The notes under the pieces: model-generated
What the model saw: the letters and a program-made list of their open reading frames with translations, nothing else
The model's database searches: none
Told to the model about the DNA's origin: nothing
Assembly: GCA_016720925.1 (NCBI GenBank)
Contig: JADKJR010000028.1
Location: 1-33,343 of the forward strand
DNA length: 33,343 nt
DNA from: Betaproteobacteria bacterium
GTDB lineage: Bacteria > Pseudomonadota > Gammaproteobacteria > Burkholderiales > Usitatibacteraceae
Reading direction: 5' to 3'
Shown: positions 9,403 to 19,029 of the stretch, piece by piece
How the letters are laid out: every line of letters begins with the position of its first letter
Numbering within the stretch: the first letter of the stretch is position 1
Program-made: the position numbers and the translations under genes

Positions 9403-10782
9403 TCAATAGACCGCGCCGGCAATCACACGCTGGTAGATCGCGTTAAGAATCTTCTCCTCATGCCGATACATCGCGGAGTACTTTCCCGGGTTAGTGTCGG
9501 GATCAAATCCCGGCCCGCCGATCAAATAGATCATCCCATTCCTTTTTATCCGGTCAAACACCAGCGCGGACGTCAACCCCCATGCATCACCCAGATGACC
9601 GACGGCTTTGAAACCGCCGCCATCAACAAGTCGATCTCCCGACCCTTTGCCGCTTAGGTCCAGAAATTGCTGATTGCCGAGCCCCCACGCATTGAACTGG
9701 TCCTTGTGTGTGCCATAGGAGCTGCTGCCGTTATTGGCAACTGCGTCGTGGCGCCATTGGACGGAAAGCATGGTCTCAATGGTTTGCGATTTCAGAAATG
9801 GCTTGCCCGCGTGCACGCCGTTGTTCATCAGCATCAGCATGATCTTTCCCAGATCCGCGGCGGACAGCCGGATGTTTCCCTGCGGGCCGAACGCCGTACC
9901 GTTGGTGCCGATCACATAGTCCGGCCCTGCACGCGGCACCGGCGACACCTTTCTGTAATCGTCGACCTGCGGCACCCACGGACCCGCAGGATTCCAGACG
10001 TGTTTGTCATTCACCTCAATTGCCTTGCGATAGAGCGCGGCAGTGTTATCGAGATCGGCTTTGGAGAATTCCGCAGGATTGAATCCGCCGCGCAAGCCCA
10101 GTGGATCGAGAACCAGCCGTTTCATCAGGCGGTCAAATCGTTCACCACTGGCGCGTTCCATGATGGTGCCAATGACTCCCCAGGGCAGGTTGGCGTACTG
10201 GAAATATGCGCCGGGTTTCGCGTTCTGTGCCCACATGGCGCCCGTACCGTACAACGATCCAGCCGGCAGCAGCGCGTCCTTCAGCGCATGTTTCGCTTCC
10301 CAGTAATAGCCGCCCTCGTCACGCAGCGAGGAAGTATGGGTGAGCAACATGCGCAACGTAATCGGGTCATCCGGAAAGTACGGATTGCGCAGCCGGTAAC
10401 CGAGATAATCGCTCACGTCCCGATCGAGTGCGAGTTTGCCATCCTCGACCAAGCGCAGCACGCCGAGCGTGGTAACCAGTTTGGAGATCGACGCGATGCG
10501 GTACTGCGTTGAAGAATTGGCCGGCTTGCTGTTCGCAGGTGTTTTTTCGTCGATGAAGCGGCGGCCAAACTGCTTGTGATATACAACTTTCCCATCGCGC
10601 ACCGCCAGCACCGACAGGCTGGCGAGTGGGCGTGCGGTGTCCTGCACGATGGCGGCCAATTCTGCGTCCAGCGAGACGATGGCAGCCGACGCGCCCTTTG
10701 GTATATCCGGCTCTGTGCCCTGACTGCTAATTGACATCGCCAGCAGGCCCATGCCGAGCCAGGCTGCGAATTTCGATCTCAT
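9403..10782 (-). CDS. class C beta-lactamase/PBP4B-like serine hydrolase, secreted
   Basis: 459 residues with a short signal peptide (MRSKFAAWLGMGLLAMSISS). The PF00144-type fold is marked by SISK (98-101; nucleophile Ser98, Lys101), YAN (196-198) and HLG (396-398, in the KTG position). These are the three active-site motifs of class C beta-lactamase-like hydrolases and DD-peptidases. It begins nine bases after the amiD stop and is the last gene of the minus-strand murein cluster. In E. coli the murQP operon likewise ends in yfeW, a class C-like DD-carboxypeptidase (PBP4B), so a role in trimming murein peptides in the periplasm is the best inference. An esterase or beta-lactamase activity is possible and cannot be excluded from sequence. 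Confidence 0.87.
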   Translation of the reverse strand: MRSKFAAWLGMGLLAMSISSQGTEPDIPKGASAAIVSLDAELAAIVQDTARPLASLSVLAVRDGKVVYHKQFGRRFIDEKTPANSKPANSSTQYRIASISKLVTTLGVLRLVEDGKLALDRDVSDYLGYRLRNPYFPDDPITLRMLLTHTSSLRDEGGYYWEAKHALKDALLPAGSLYGTGAMWAQNAKPGAYFQYANLPWGVIGTIMERASGERFDRLMKRLVLDPLGLRGGFNPAEFSKADLDNTAALYRKAIEVNDKHVWNPAGPWVPQVDDYRKVSPVPRAGPDYVIGTNGTAFGPQGNIRLSAADLGKIMLMLMNNGVHAGKPFLKSQTIETMLSVQWRHDAVANNGSSSYGTHKDQFNAWGLGNQQFLDLSGKGSGDRLVDGGGFKAVGHLGDAWGLTSALVFDRIKRNGMIYLIGGPGFDPDTNPGKYSAMYRHEEKILNAIYQRVIAGAVY

Positions 10783-10791
10783 GCTGTCTAT

Positions 10792-11604
10792 TCACTTTCC
10801 CGGACGTGACGCCGTTTCTGTTGCAGGCGCCGGCGGCGTTGTCAGCACATCCAGCATCGCGGCGGTTTCTGCGTCCGGCATGCCATCAAACAACGATGGC
10901 CGGTACTTCATCTGAAAAGCGGCGATCACCTTGATGGTAGGCTCGTCAAATTCCGCGTTAAGTGGAACCGCATATCCGAAACTCGCGAGTTTCTGTTGAA
11001 ACCAGTCGATATTAGGCAAGTCCTGTTCGTAAATTAACTTCTTCTGCGCGACCAATGCGGAGTCCGGCCAAAGAATCAATCCCTCATCGGCAAAGCGCTT
11101 CCACGGGAAGCGCGGACCCGGGTCGGGCTTGCGTTGCGGGGCAATATCGCTGTGAGCCAACACCCGGTCCGCCTTGATGCCATGCTCGGCCATGATTTTC
11201 TTTACCAGTGCAATCACCGCATCAATTTGCGAAGCCGGAAAGTCAAAATAAATCCGGCCCTGCGGGGTATTCTGGTAACCCAGATTGACGATTTCGATGC
11301 CGATCGACGCCGCATTCAATTGCGTCTGCCCCTTCCAGGAACTCACGCCTGCCTGATAGGCGCGGCGATTGTCGTCAACCAGTTGGTAGATCGTGGGGGG
11401 ATTGTCGCCCACCAGATAATGGCTACTGACGCCGCCTTCGGTTAGCACCTTTAGCGACGTCGGAAAGTCCAGCGCGGTGTAATGGATGATCAGGAATTGC
11501 GCACGGCTATCCTGGCTCACTGACGTATAGGTTCGGTCAATATACGGGCCCATTGCGCAGCCGGAGAGCAGGGCGAGAAGCAGGGTGACGAGCATTCGTT
11601 TCAT
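10792..11604 (-). CDS. amiD: N-acetylmuramoyl-L-alanine amidase, AmiD-like outer-membrane lipoprotein
   Basis: 270 residues. The lipobox LLSGC gives a lipidated Cys16. Residues about 35-165 form an Amidase_2 domain with zinc ligands His41 (IIHYTA), His151 (LAHSDIAP) and Asp161 (KPDPGPRFPW), and catalytic Glu104 (GIEIVN). A C-terminal peptidoglycan-binding domain spans about 190-255 (IDWFQQKLASFGYAVP, FDEPTIKVIAAFQMKYRP). Order and length match E. coli AmiD, which cleaves the MurNAc-L-Ala bond of intact and anhydro-muropeptides. AGGA lies seven bases before the ATG. It is 23 bases downstream of the kinase gene. Its products are bare glycan and free peptides, substrates for neighbouring gene products. 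Confidence 0.93.
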   Translation of the reverse strand: MKRMLVTLLLALLSGCAMGPYIDRTYTSVSQDSRAQFLIIHYTALDFPTSLKVLTEGGVSSHYLVGDNPPTIYQLVDDNRRAYQAGVSSWKGQTQLNAASIGIEIVNLGYQNTPQGRIYFDFPASQIDAVIALVKKIMAEHGIKADRVLAHSDIAPQRKPDPGPRFPWKRFADEGLILWPDSALVAQKKLIYEQDLPNIDWFQQKLASFGYAVPLNAEFDEPTIKVIAAFQMKYRPSLFDGMPDAETAAMLDVLTTPPAPATETASRPGK

Positions 11605-11627
11605 GACGGTGTCCTAGCCTCGATGGC

Positions 11628-12563
11628 TCAAGTTGATTTGGCCGCGCGGGCGGCAATTCTTGCTGCCGCGACGTGCGCGTCGCTGGTTCGCACGTTTAGG
11701 TCAACGTCCGATGGTAACGCGGCGCGCATGGTCTGTTCGATGACCGGGTGCATTTGCGCGACACGCCCAGCCAGCGCCATTGGGCGCGGGCCAAAGCGTG
11801 AAAGCATTGCATTGCCCAGTCGGGCGAGTTCCGCACCGGCGCGCTGAAGTATACGCAATGCCGCCGGATCCCGGTCCGCGGTTGCAGCGACCGCCAGCGC
11901 GAGCGTGCCGATCTCGCCGCGCTCTCGTTGATAGACAAATTCACGCGACTTCGCCCAGTCACTGCCGCCGAGTCGATTGAACAATTCGATTGCCATCGGC
12001 GAATCGCACCATGAACCGGGCAGGGCATCTTCGCCACGCCAGATATGTCGCAGCGCTTCGATCGCAATCCAGAAGCCGCCGCCCGCATCGTCAAGAATAG
12101 CCCCGCGCCCGCCGGCGCGATGAAAAGTACCAGCGGAATCGATAAACGCCGCGATGCTGCCAGTACCGGCATAGACAACATAGCCTTCGCCCGGGGCGAA
12201 CAGGTCGAGGCAGGCAATCTCGATGTCGCTGTGCAGGGTGACGGCTTCGACATTGGTGCCGAATGCCGATGCGATCAACGCGCGAATCAATTCACCTCGC
12301 TCGGTGAAACCGGTCATGCCCGCACAGATGTGTGACGGGCGATATCCGGGTGGCAGCGCGCGGGCAATCGCGTGCATGCATTCACGGATGTGCGCGCGTC
12401 CCGCGTCGGTGCTCATTTGCAGAGCAGTCAATCCCACGACACTGCCATCAGCAACGATGTCATCATTCGCGTTGGCGATTGCCCAGCGGGTTTGGGTGCC
12501 ACCGGCGTCAATGCCGAGGCCAAAATGATGAAGATACTGGTCATGGAGCTCTCGCAATTTCAT
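11628..12563 (-). CDS. BadF/BadG-family amino-sugar kinase (GlcNAc and/or MurNAc kinase)
   Basis: 311 residues of the actin-like ATPase fold. Visible signatures are the phosphate-1 loop GIDAGGTQT (17-25), HSD (111-113), the phosphate-2 loop GTGS (133-136) and GGRGAILDDAGGGFWI (151-166), the usual place of the family's GDEGSG-like motif. The family includes N-acetylglucosamine kinase and the MurNAc/GlcNAc kinase MurK. With murQ and nagA in the same cluster and no PTS permease visible, this kinase probably supplies MurNAc-6-phosphate and/or GlcNAc-6-phosphate; specificity cannot be read from the sequence. The ATG at 12563 is the only good start. It probably forms a second transcription unit with amiD and the serine hydrolase, being 281 bases after the digH-like gene. 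Confidence 0.85.
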   Translation of the reverse strand: MKLRELHDQYLHHFGLGIDAGGTQTRWAIANANDDIVADGSVVGLTALQMSTDAGRAHIRECMHAIARALPPGYRPSHICAGMTGFTERGELIRALIASAFGTNVEAVTLHSDIEIACLDLFAPGEGYVVYAGTGSIAAFIDSAGTFHRAGGRGAILDDAGGGFWIAIEALRHIWRGEDALPGSWCDSPMAIELFNRLGGSDWAKSREFVYQRERGEIGTLALAVAATADRDPAALRILQRAGAELARLGNAMLSRFGPRPMALAGRVAQMHPVIEQTMRAALPSDVDLNVRTSDAHVAAARIAARAAKST

Positions 12564-12844
12564 CTTCAGCGGTCAGATCGCGGGAATGCCTTCGTCCCAA
12601 AGCGATCATTGCGAATTGCCGCCCGACTGCCGAAATCTCTGTCCGATCGATAGGTCCAGCGTCCGTTTTGCGTCGACGCGCATCATGAAGTCGCCGGCTC
12701 CATTGGCACGGACCGGAAGCGGTAAAGATCGCCAGTTTTGCCATGACTCGAGTCCAGACCGCAAGCCACGTCAGGCGGTTTGCCGTGTCGCTTCGCCAAA
12801 CTCGATACCTCCCAGTTTGCCGTCGCGCTGCATGGTTCCACCGA
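12564..12844. other. intergenic gap in the murein cluster
   Basis: 281 bases between the digH-like stop and the kinase start. The minus strand is open in one frame for over 100 codons, but the translation (Arg/His-rich, no family motif) looks spurious. It may be a decayed gene remnant or the leader of the kinase-amiD-hydrolase unit. No promoter was convincing. Confidence 0.4.
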
Positions 12845-14155
12845 TTAATCTGAGGAGCATGGCGGGCGATCGTTTTCAAGCCAGGGCATGGCTGGAATCA
12901 GCGCCGGTGTCGCATAGACCGCCTTCAATTGATCGGCAATGCCCTTCCGGTTTTCCATCAATGCAGCCATGCTGAAGTGGATATGCCCATCAATCGTTTT
13001 TCGCGTTCGCATCAGCGCGACCTGATTGACAATTTCCTCTGGCTTCCAAGACTTCGGCGATGCATCGATGCGACTGGTAAACATACCGGGCCAGATGTGA
13101 CGGCGGGCCTTGTTCTGGCCGATCCAGTATTCCATCAAGACGCCGAATGCTTGCTGCGGCGGGTCGATCGGCCAGTAGAGTTGCGGGGCGAGGTAGTCCA
13201 TCCAGCCGTTCTTTAACCACAGTTCGACATCGGCATAGATCTTGTCGTACTGACTGAAGCCAGTGATGCCTGGCGGGCGTCTATCCGGCCGTCCCAGGCC
13301 GAATGGACTCACGCCAAATCGCATCCACGGTTTCTCGCGATGAATGCTGGTGTGTATGCGTTCAATCAACAGGTTGACATTTTGCCTGCGCCAGTCAGCG
13401 CGACTTAACTTGCCGCCATTTCGCGCATAGCGGTTCCACGACGGCTGATCGGGGAAATCGACTTCCGGCGTATTCTCGGTCACTGGCGCGCCTGGATTGA
13501 CGGGGACCGGATACGGGTAGAAATAGTCGTCGATATGCACGCCGTCGATGTCGTAGCGGCGCACTACGTCGAGAATGACGTCCAGTGTGCGCTGCGCCGC
13601 GGCATCCTCGCCGGGGTCCATCCAGAGATAGCCACCGTAGCTCTTGACGATATCCGGGTTGGTGTTGGCGATGTGCGTGAGCGCGTTGGGCGACTTCGCC
13701 GACACATGCCGGGCGCGATAGGGATTGAACCATGCATGCAGTTCGATGCCGCGCTTGTGGGATTCGTCAATCCACATCTTCAATGGGTCGTAGTATGGAT
13801 TGGGCACCTTTCCCTGCTCACCGGTCAGGTATTCCGACCAGGGTTCCAGTATCGAAGGGTAAAGTGCATCGGCAGCGGGGCGCACCTGGAAGATCAGTGC
13901 ATTGAGATTCAGTTCGCGCGCACGCTCGACAATGCGAATGATCTCCTGCTGCTGTTGTTCGGTTGAAAGGCCTTGCTTGCTCGGCCAGTCGATATTCGCA
14001 ACCGTCGCGACCCATGCGGCTCGGAACTCGCGCGGGATCGGCGGGGGAACGTTGGCGACGTCGCGGCTTGACTTGGGGATATCAGCGCAGCCGGCAAGCA
14101 GTATCCCACAGCATAATAATGCGTAGACCGCCATTTGACGGGGCTTTCCGGACAT
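12845..14155 (-). CDS. GHL10/DUF187 glycosyl hydrolase lipoprotein, DigH-like
   Basis: 436 residues. The start chosen is the ATG at 14155 (MSGKPRQMAVYALLCC...); an ATG at 14134 is possible. The frame runs much further upstream, but only against the next gene. The lipobox LLAGC gives lipidated Cys23. The catalytic TIM-barrel begins at FRAAWVATVANIDWPSK (44-60), with ALIFQVRPAADALYPS, GIELHAWFNPYRAR, YLWMDPGE and DGVHIDDYFYPYP (205-217), all hallmarks of PF02638 (YngK/YddW). E. coli YddW was renamed DigH because it cleaves denuded peptidoglycan strands lacking stem peptides. Next to an AmiD-like amidase the same job is a strong inference: the amidase makes the bare glycan this enzyme would cut. 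The 5' end lies inside a degenerate copy of the 52-bp palindrome. Confidence 0.9.
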   Translation of the reverse strand: MSGKPRQMAVYALLCCGILLAGCADIPKSSRDVANVPPPIPREFRAAWVATVANIDWPSKQGLSTEQQQQEIIRIVERARELNLNALIFQVRPAADALYPSILEPWSEYLTGEQGKVPNPYYDPLKMWIDESHKRGIELHAWFNPYRARHVSAKSPNALTHIANTNPDIVKSYGGYLWMDPGEDAAAQRTLDVILDVVRRYDIDGVHIDDYFYPYPVPVNPGAPVTENTPEVDFPDQPSWNRYARNGGKLSRADWRRQNVNLLIERIHTSIHREKPWMRFGVSPFGLGRPDRRPPGITGFSQYDKIYADVELWLKNGWMDYLAPQLYWPIDPPQQAFGVLMEYWIGQNKARRHIWPGMFTSRIDASPKSWKPEEIVNQVALMRTRKTIDGHIHFSMAALMENRKGIADQLKAVYATPALIPAMPWLENDRPPCSSD

Positions 14156-14182
14156 AAATTGCCTGAAAGCCGCGCCAGTGCT
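14131..14182. repeat. degenerate copy of the 52-bp palindromic element
   Basis: The right half (GACATAaattGCCTGAAaGCC and CGCGCCAGTGCT) matches copy 3 closely and ends in the same terminus. The left half no longer matches. It overlaps the start codon region of the digH-like gene, so the element may have supplied its leader or start. Confidence 0.5.
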
Positions 14183-14197
14183 TGTGGTCGAACGGGG

Positions 14198-14248
14198 TTC
14201 GATCCCCGGGGGCGCCCGGGGGGGGGGGGGCCGGGGGGGGCGGCGCGC
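14198..14248. repeat. G/C homopolymer tract between nagX and the digH-like gene
   Basis: A short palindrome (GGGGTTCGATCCCC, 14194-14207) is followed by 13 consecutive G (14218-14230), CC, and eight more G (14233-14240). On the coding (minus) strand this is a C-tract in the untranslated gap between nagX and the digH-like gene. It may be a phase-variable tract, a structured leader or an assembly artefact. Confidence 0.7.
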
Positions 14249-14256
14249 AAGCAAAT

Positions 14257-15426
<1,170 letters not shown>

Positions 15427-15427
15427 G

Positions 15428-16756
15428 TCAGTCGGCCGCCTTCTTGCCAAATTGCGGATCGATCCTGACGAAAGCGGCGGCCACCAACGAGGGCAGGGTG
15501 GCAATGCACACCCAGATAAAGAAGTGTTGATAACCCAGCTGCGCTTGCAACCAGCCGCTGGCCATGCCCGGCAGCATCATGCCCAGCGCCATGAAACCGG
15601 TGCAGATCGCGTAATGCGCGGTCTTGTGCTTGCCTTCGCCCCCGTTGCTGGCGACCATGATCATGAACAGCAGATACGCGGCGAATCCGAAGCCGTAACC
15701 AAATTGCTCCACGGCAATCGCGGTTGCGATGAGAAAGATATTGCCGGGCATCGCAAACGCAAGATACACAAACGCAATGTTCGGCAGATGCACGGACAGC
15801 AACATTGGCCACAACCAGCGCTTCAAGCCGTGGCGTGAAATAGCATAGCCGCCGAGCAATCCGCCGAGAGTGAGGGCGATCACGCCGATCGTCCCATATA
15901 CCAAACCGACATCAGACGTGGAGAGCCCGAGTCCGCCCTTGCTCGCGGGATCAAGCAAAAATGGCGCAACCAGTTTCAGCGCCTGCGCTTCCCCGAAACG
16001 GAACAGCAACAGAAACGCGAGAACAACCCAGATATCCTTTCGCCTGAAGAAGGAAGCGAAAGTCGACACAAAACCGTCGAGGACGTTTTCACCTTCTGCC
16101 GTGGGCTGGTCACCCGTCGGAACCGGCAACATGAACCGGTGATAGACGAACAGCGCGAAGAACATCGCCGCCAGGATGAAGAATACAATCGACCACGCCA
16201 GCGTGACATTGCCGGTCTGTTCGCCGAGTTTTCCCGCCAGGAATACCAGGCCGCCTTGCCCCGCAATCATGGCAATGCGATAAAAAGTGCTGCGTACGCC
16301 GACAAATGCGGCCTGCTGATGCTGCTCCAGTGCGAGCATGTAGAAACCATCCGCCGCGATATCGTGCGTGGCCGAACTGAATGCCATCAGCCAGAACACC
16401 GCCAGCGTGATCTGGAAAAAATGCGGCATCGGCAACGTCAGCGCGACCAGCGCCAGCGAACCACCGATCACCAATTGCAGCAGCACAATCCAGAAACGCT
16501 TGGTGCGGAACAAGTCGACAAACGGTGACCACAACGGCTTGATCACCCATGGCAGATAAAGCCAGCTCGTATAAAGCGCGATGTCGGTGTTGGAGATGTT
16601 GAGGTTCTTGTACATGATGACCGACAGCGACATCACGACGACATAGGGAATGCCCTGGCCGAAATACAGCGACGGAATCCACCACCATGCACTTCTTGCC
16701 GCGTCGATAGGTTTGGGAGTGGCCTCCTTCTCTGAAGGCAGTGCAACACGACTCAT
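15428..16756 (-). CDS. AmpG-like MFS permease for muropeptides or amino sugars
   Basis: 442 residues with about 12 transmembrane segments. The N-terminal WWWIPSLYFGQGIPYVVVMSLSVIMYKNLNIS and the helix segment FSSATHDIAADGFYML (AmpG: SQDIAIDGY) place it in the AmpG-like branch of the major facilitator superfamily. AmpG imports GlcNAc-anhydroMurNAc and its peptides by proton symport. The relatives in amino-sugar clusters may take simpler sugars, so the exact cargo is open. It overlaps murQ by four bases (ATGA), showing translational coupling, and is followed after one base by nagX. The frame is intact. Absence of a MurP-type PTS component in the window makes this the likely import route. Confidence 0.87.
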   Translation of the reverse strand: MSRVALPSEKEATPKPIDAARSAWWWIPSLYFGQGIPYVVVMSLSVIMYKNLNISNTDIALYTSWLYLPWVIKPLWSPFVDLFRTKRFWIVLLQLVIGGSLALVALTLPMPHFFQITLAVFWLMAFSSATHDIAADGFYMLALEQHQQAAFVGVRSTFYRIAMIAGQGGLVFLAGKLGEQTGNVTLAWSIVFFILAAMFFALFVYHRFMLPVPTGDQPTAEGENVLDGFVSTFASFFRRKDIWVVLAFLLLFRFGEAQALKLVAPFLLDPASKGGLGLSTSDVGLVYGTIGVIALTLGGLLGGYAISRHGLKRWLWPMLLSVHLPNIAFVYLAFAMPGNIFLIATAIAVEQFGYGFGFAAYLLFMIMVASNGGEGKHKTAHYAICTGFMALGMMLPGMASGWLQAQLGYQHFFIWVCIATLPSLVAAAFVRIDPQFGKKAAD

Positions 16757-17643
16757 GCAGTGGATCCGTCAAGTGCCGCACGCACACTGCCTTTGGCATC
16801 GGCCAATTCTTTCATGGCATTCGCAACGCTGATTTTTTTCAGGAGTGCCACAATAGCCACCTTGACCTGATAGTCGCATGACTCCAACATGGCCTGCGCG
16901 TTCGCGTCGTCGGCGCCGGTCGCCAGCGCCGTCAGGCGAATCGCACGCTTCGTCAGCTTCGCGTTAGTCGGTTTCAGGTCGACCATCAAGTTGCCGTAGA
17001 TCTTGTTCAAGCGCACCATCACCGCGCTGGAAAACGTGTTCAGAGTAATCTTCTGCGCCGTCCCCGCCTTGAGGCGCGTGCTGCCCGAAATGAGTTCAGC
17101 ACCGGTGTCGAGTGTGATACCGATCTCTGCCTGCAACACCAGCGGTGCGCCCGGATTGTTGGCGATACCGATGGTTAGCGCACCGGCCTCACGCGCAGCA
17201 CGCAATGCACCCAGCACATAGGGCGTAGTACCGGCGGCGGCAAGCAGCAGCACTACATCGCGAGTATTAACTCCCGCAGCGATGATATCTGTTGCACCCT
17301 GTTCGAGTTTGTCTTCTGCGCCTTCTATGGCTTGATAGACCGCGTCCCTGCCGCCCGCCAATAGCGCCACCGCGCGTTCTCGTGGCCACGAGAATGTTGG
17401 GTATAGCTCTACGCTATCCAGCAAGCCCAACCGACCAGATGTACCGGCACCAACATAGACAAGCCGCCCGCCGGCGTCAAGACGAGGCACAGCGGCGGCA
17501 ACTGCCACGGCAATCTCAGGCGCGGCGGCACGCACGGCATTGACGGCGGTCACCTGATCGTCAGCAAAGGCATTGACGAGGTCAATCACCTCGTACTCAT
17601 CAAGCCGCGTATGTTCCAGACTAGGCGTTTCAGTTTTAAGCAT
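16753..17643 (-). CDS. murQ: N-acetylmuramic acid 6-phosphate etherase
   Basis: 296 residues, against 298 in E. coli. An upstream TTG (17661) would add six residues, but the ATG at 17643 has AAGGA ten bases before it. It is a SIS-domain protein that removes D-lactate from MurNAc-6-phosphate to give GlcNAc-6-phosphate. Motifs seen are GGRLVYVGAGTSGRLGLLD (about 58-76), the catalytic Glu in DSVELYPT (residue 79, E. coli Glu83), EGAED (second Glu, residue 110, E. coli Glu114), and GSTRLKAGTAQKITLN with KIYGNLMVDLKPTN near the C-terminal half. The gene lies 54 bases after nagA and overlaps the permease gene by four bases, so it is in the same operon. Its product is the substrate of NagA. Confidence 0.96.
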   Translation of the reverse strand: MLKTETPSLEHTRLDEYEVIDLVNAFADDQVTAVNAVRAAAPEIAVAVAAAVPRLDAGGRLVYVGAGTSGRLGLLDSVELYPTFSWPRERAVALLAGGRDAVYQAIEGAEDKLEQGATDIIAAGVNTRDVVLLLAAAGTTPYVLGALRAAREAGALTIGIANNPGAPLVLQAEIGITLDTGAELISGSTRLKAGTAQKITLNTFSSAVMVRLNKIYGNLMVDLKPTNAKLTKRAIRLTALATGADDANAQAMLESCDYQVKVAIVALLKKISVANAMKELADAKGSVRAALDGSTA

Positions 17644-17697
17644 TTCTGCGGCGTCCTTCAATTGCGATTCATTGCGAGTCGCAATGTTTCAATGGGT

Positions 17698-18838
17698 TTA
17701 TCCTGCGCGCGCAATCGATACGCCTTCGACGTACACATCCTTCAATTGAAGATCCCGATCAATGACCACCATATCTGCCCACGCGCCCGGCACGAGCCGG
17801 CCGCGATCCGCAAGCCCCAGATAGTCGGCCGCATTGGTTGAAACTCGTCGCGACGCATCGGCGAGATCCAGTCCAATCTGATTGACCAGATTGCGGAATG
17901 CCTGGTCCATGGTCAGCGTCGATCCCGCCAGTGTACCGTCGGGCAGTCGCACACCACCCAGGCATTTAGTTACGGTGTGACGGCCCAGCCGGTATTCGCC
18001 ATCGGGAATCGGTCACGAAGAACAGGCGGGGAATGCAACGCAACGCCACACGAATAGCACCGGGATGTACATGCAACATATCAGGAATGATTTCCGCAAA
18101 TTCCGCATGGGCGAGAGCAGCGCCTGCCATGCCGGGAAGGCGATGATGCAACCCCGTCATGGCATTGAAAAGATGCGTGAATCCGCTGGCGCCCTTGGCG
18201 AGTGCGCTTACGCCATCCTCATAGGTGCCCGAGCTGTGGCCGATTTGAATTCTGAATCCGGCTGCCACCAGGGATTCAATCGCCTCCAGATTGCCGGCGA
18301 CTTCAGGCGCCAGCGTAATGACCCGAATTGGGGCCAACGCGTTCAGGCGTTGCAACTCGCCTGAATTTAATGGGCGCGCAAAATCCGGTTGTGCGCCGAG
18401 TTTGCCGGGATTGATGTAGGGACCTTCCAAATGCACGCCAAGCACGCGGGCGGCTGGGGCGCCAGATCGCTGTAATGCGCGATCGCAATAGGGCGCCAGG
18501 CCGGCAAAGGCGCTTTCCAGATCGCTCATCGGCGCGGTCATGGTGGTTGCCAATAGCGACGTGGTCCCACTGCGCGCATGAACTTCGGCGATACGTAATA
18601 CCGACTCGCCACCATCCATGATGTCGTGCCCGCCGCCGCCATGCACATGCGTATCGACAAAACCCGGCAAGATGATGGGCATGGGGGAATCCCGCAAGCT
18701 GTGAATTTCAATTGCCTCGCCGGTAATCCCCGTTAATCGGCCACCACTGGAGTTGCCGTTACCTTCGCCGGGAATGAACTCGATGGCGCCACGAACGAAG
18801 CCATGCGGCGTCAGAATATTTCCGTCGATGCGATTCAT
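17698..18838 (-). CDS. nagA: N-acetylglucosamine-6-phosphate deacetylase, frame broken near the active site
   Basis: Converts GlcNAc-6-phosphate to glucosamine-6-phosphate and acetate. The ATG at 18838 (MNRIDGNILTPHG) is chosen over a TTG 18 bases upstream. The amidohydrolase motifs are HVHGGGG (His64, His66), the metal ligand Glu138 in GVHLEGPYIN, His201 in IGHSSGTYEDG, His222 in FTHLFNAMTG and the catalytic Asp277 in FFVTD. Directly after VTD the frame breaks at about 17985. The next sequence in another frame is PDGEYRLGRHTVTKCLGGVR followed by LPDGTLAGSTLTMDQAFRNLV and a normal C-terminus. The short Ala/Met/Gly linker usually found between VTDA and PDGEY is missing, about 20 bases by comparison with the family, so this is more than a one-base slip. 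It may be a real deletion or an assembly collapse. First gene of the murein operon. Confidence 0.92.
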
Positions 18839-18904
18839 GCGACGCAGGTCACGCAAGATCTGGACGGTGTGAAATGCCTGATGCGAAGAAATGCGTCGCG
18901 ACCA

Positions 18905-18935
18905 ATAGGCATGGAACCGGCAACGGGATGCCTAT
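18905..18935. promoter_or_regulatory. inverted repeat ATAGGCAT, 15-base spacer, ATGCCTAT
   Basis: Perfect 8-base arms at 18905-18912 and 18928-18935, about 70-95 bases upstream of the nagA ATG. It could be an operator half-site pair or a leader hairpin. No regulator gene is present in the window to match it with. Confidence 0.4.
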
Positions 18936-19029
18936 GCATTCAACTGTCCCCGTGCCACAACCAAATCAGGCATTCGGGATTCATTTCGCCGCTCAATCTG
19001 AATTCGCAATTTGCAGGCCATTCCGCTAT

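Noticed and set aside
12541..12879. 112-codon minus-strand frame in the gap before the kinase gene
   Set aside because: It overlaps the end of the digH-like gene, has atypical composition and lacks motifs or a ribosome binding site.
13480..13500. CACTGGCGCGCC inside the digH-like gene, resembling the 52-bp element terminus
   Set aside because: Only the 12-base terminus matches, no matching right end at 52 bases, and it lies within conserved coding sequence.
14188..14216. T-arm-like sequence GGGGTTCGATCCCC suggesting a tRNA 3' part
   Set aside because: The loop is one base short or the stem has a mismatch, no 5' acceptor complement or anticodon arm exists upstream, and the segment merges into a G-run.
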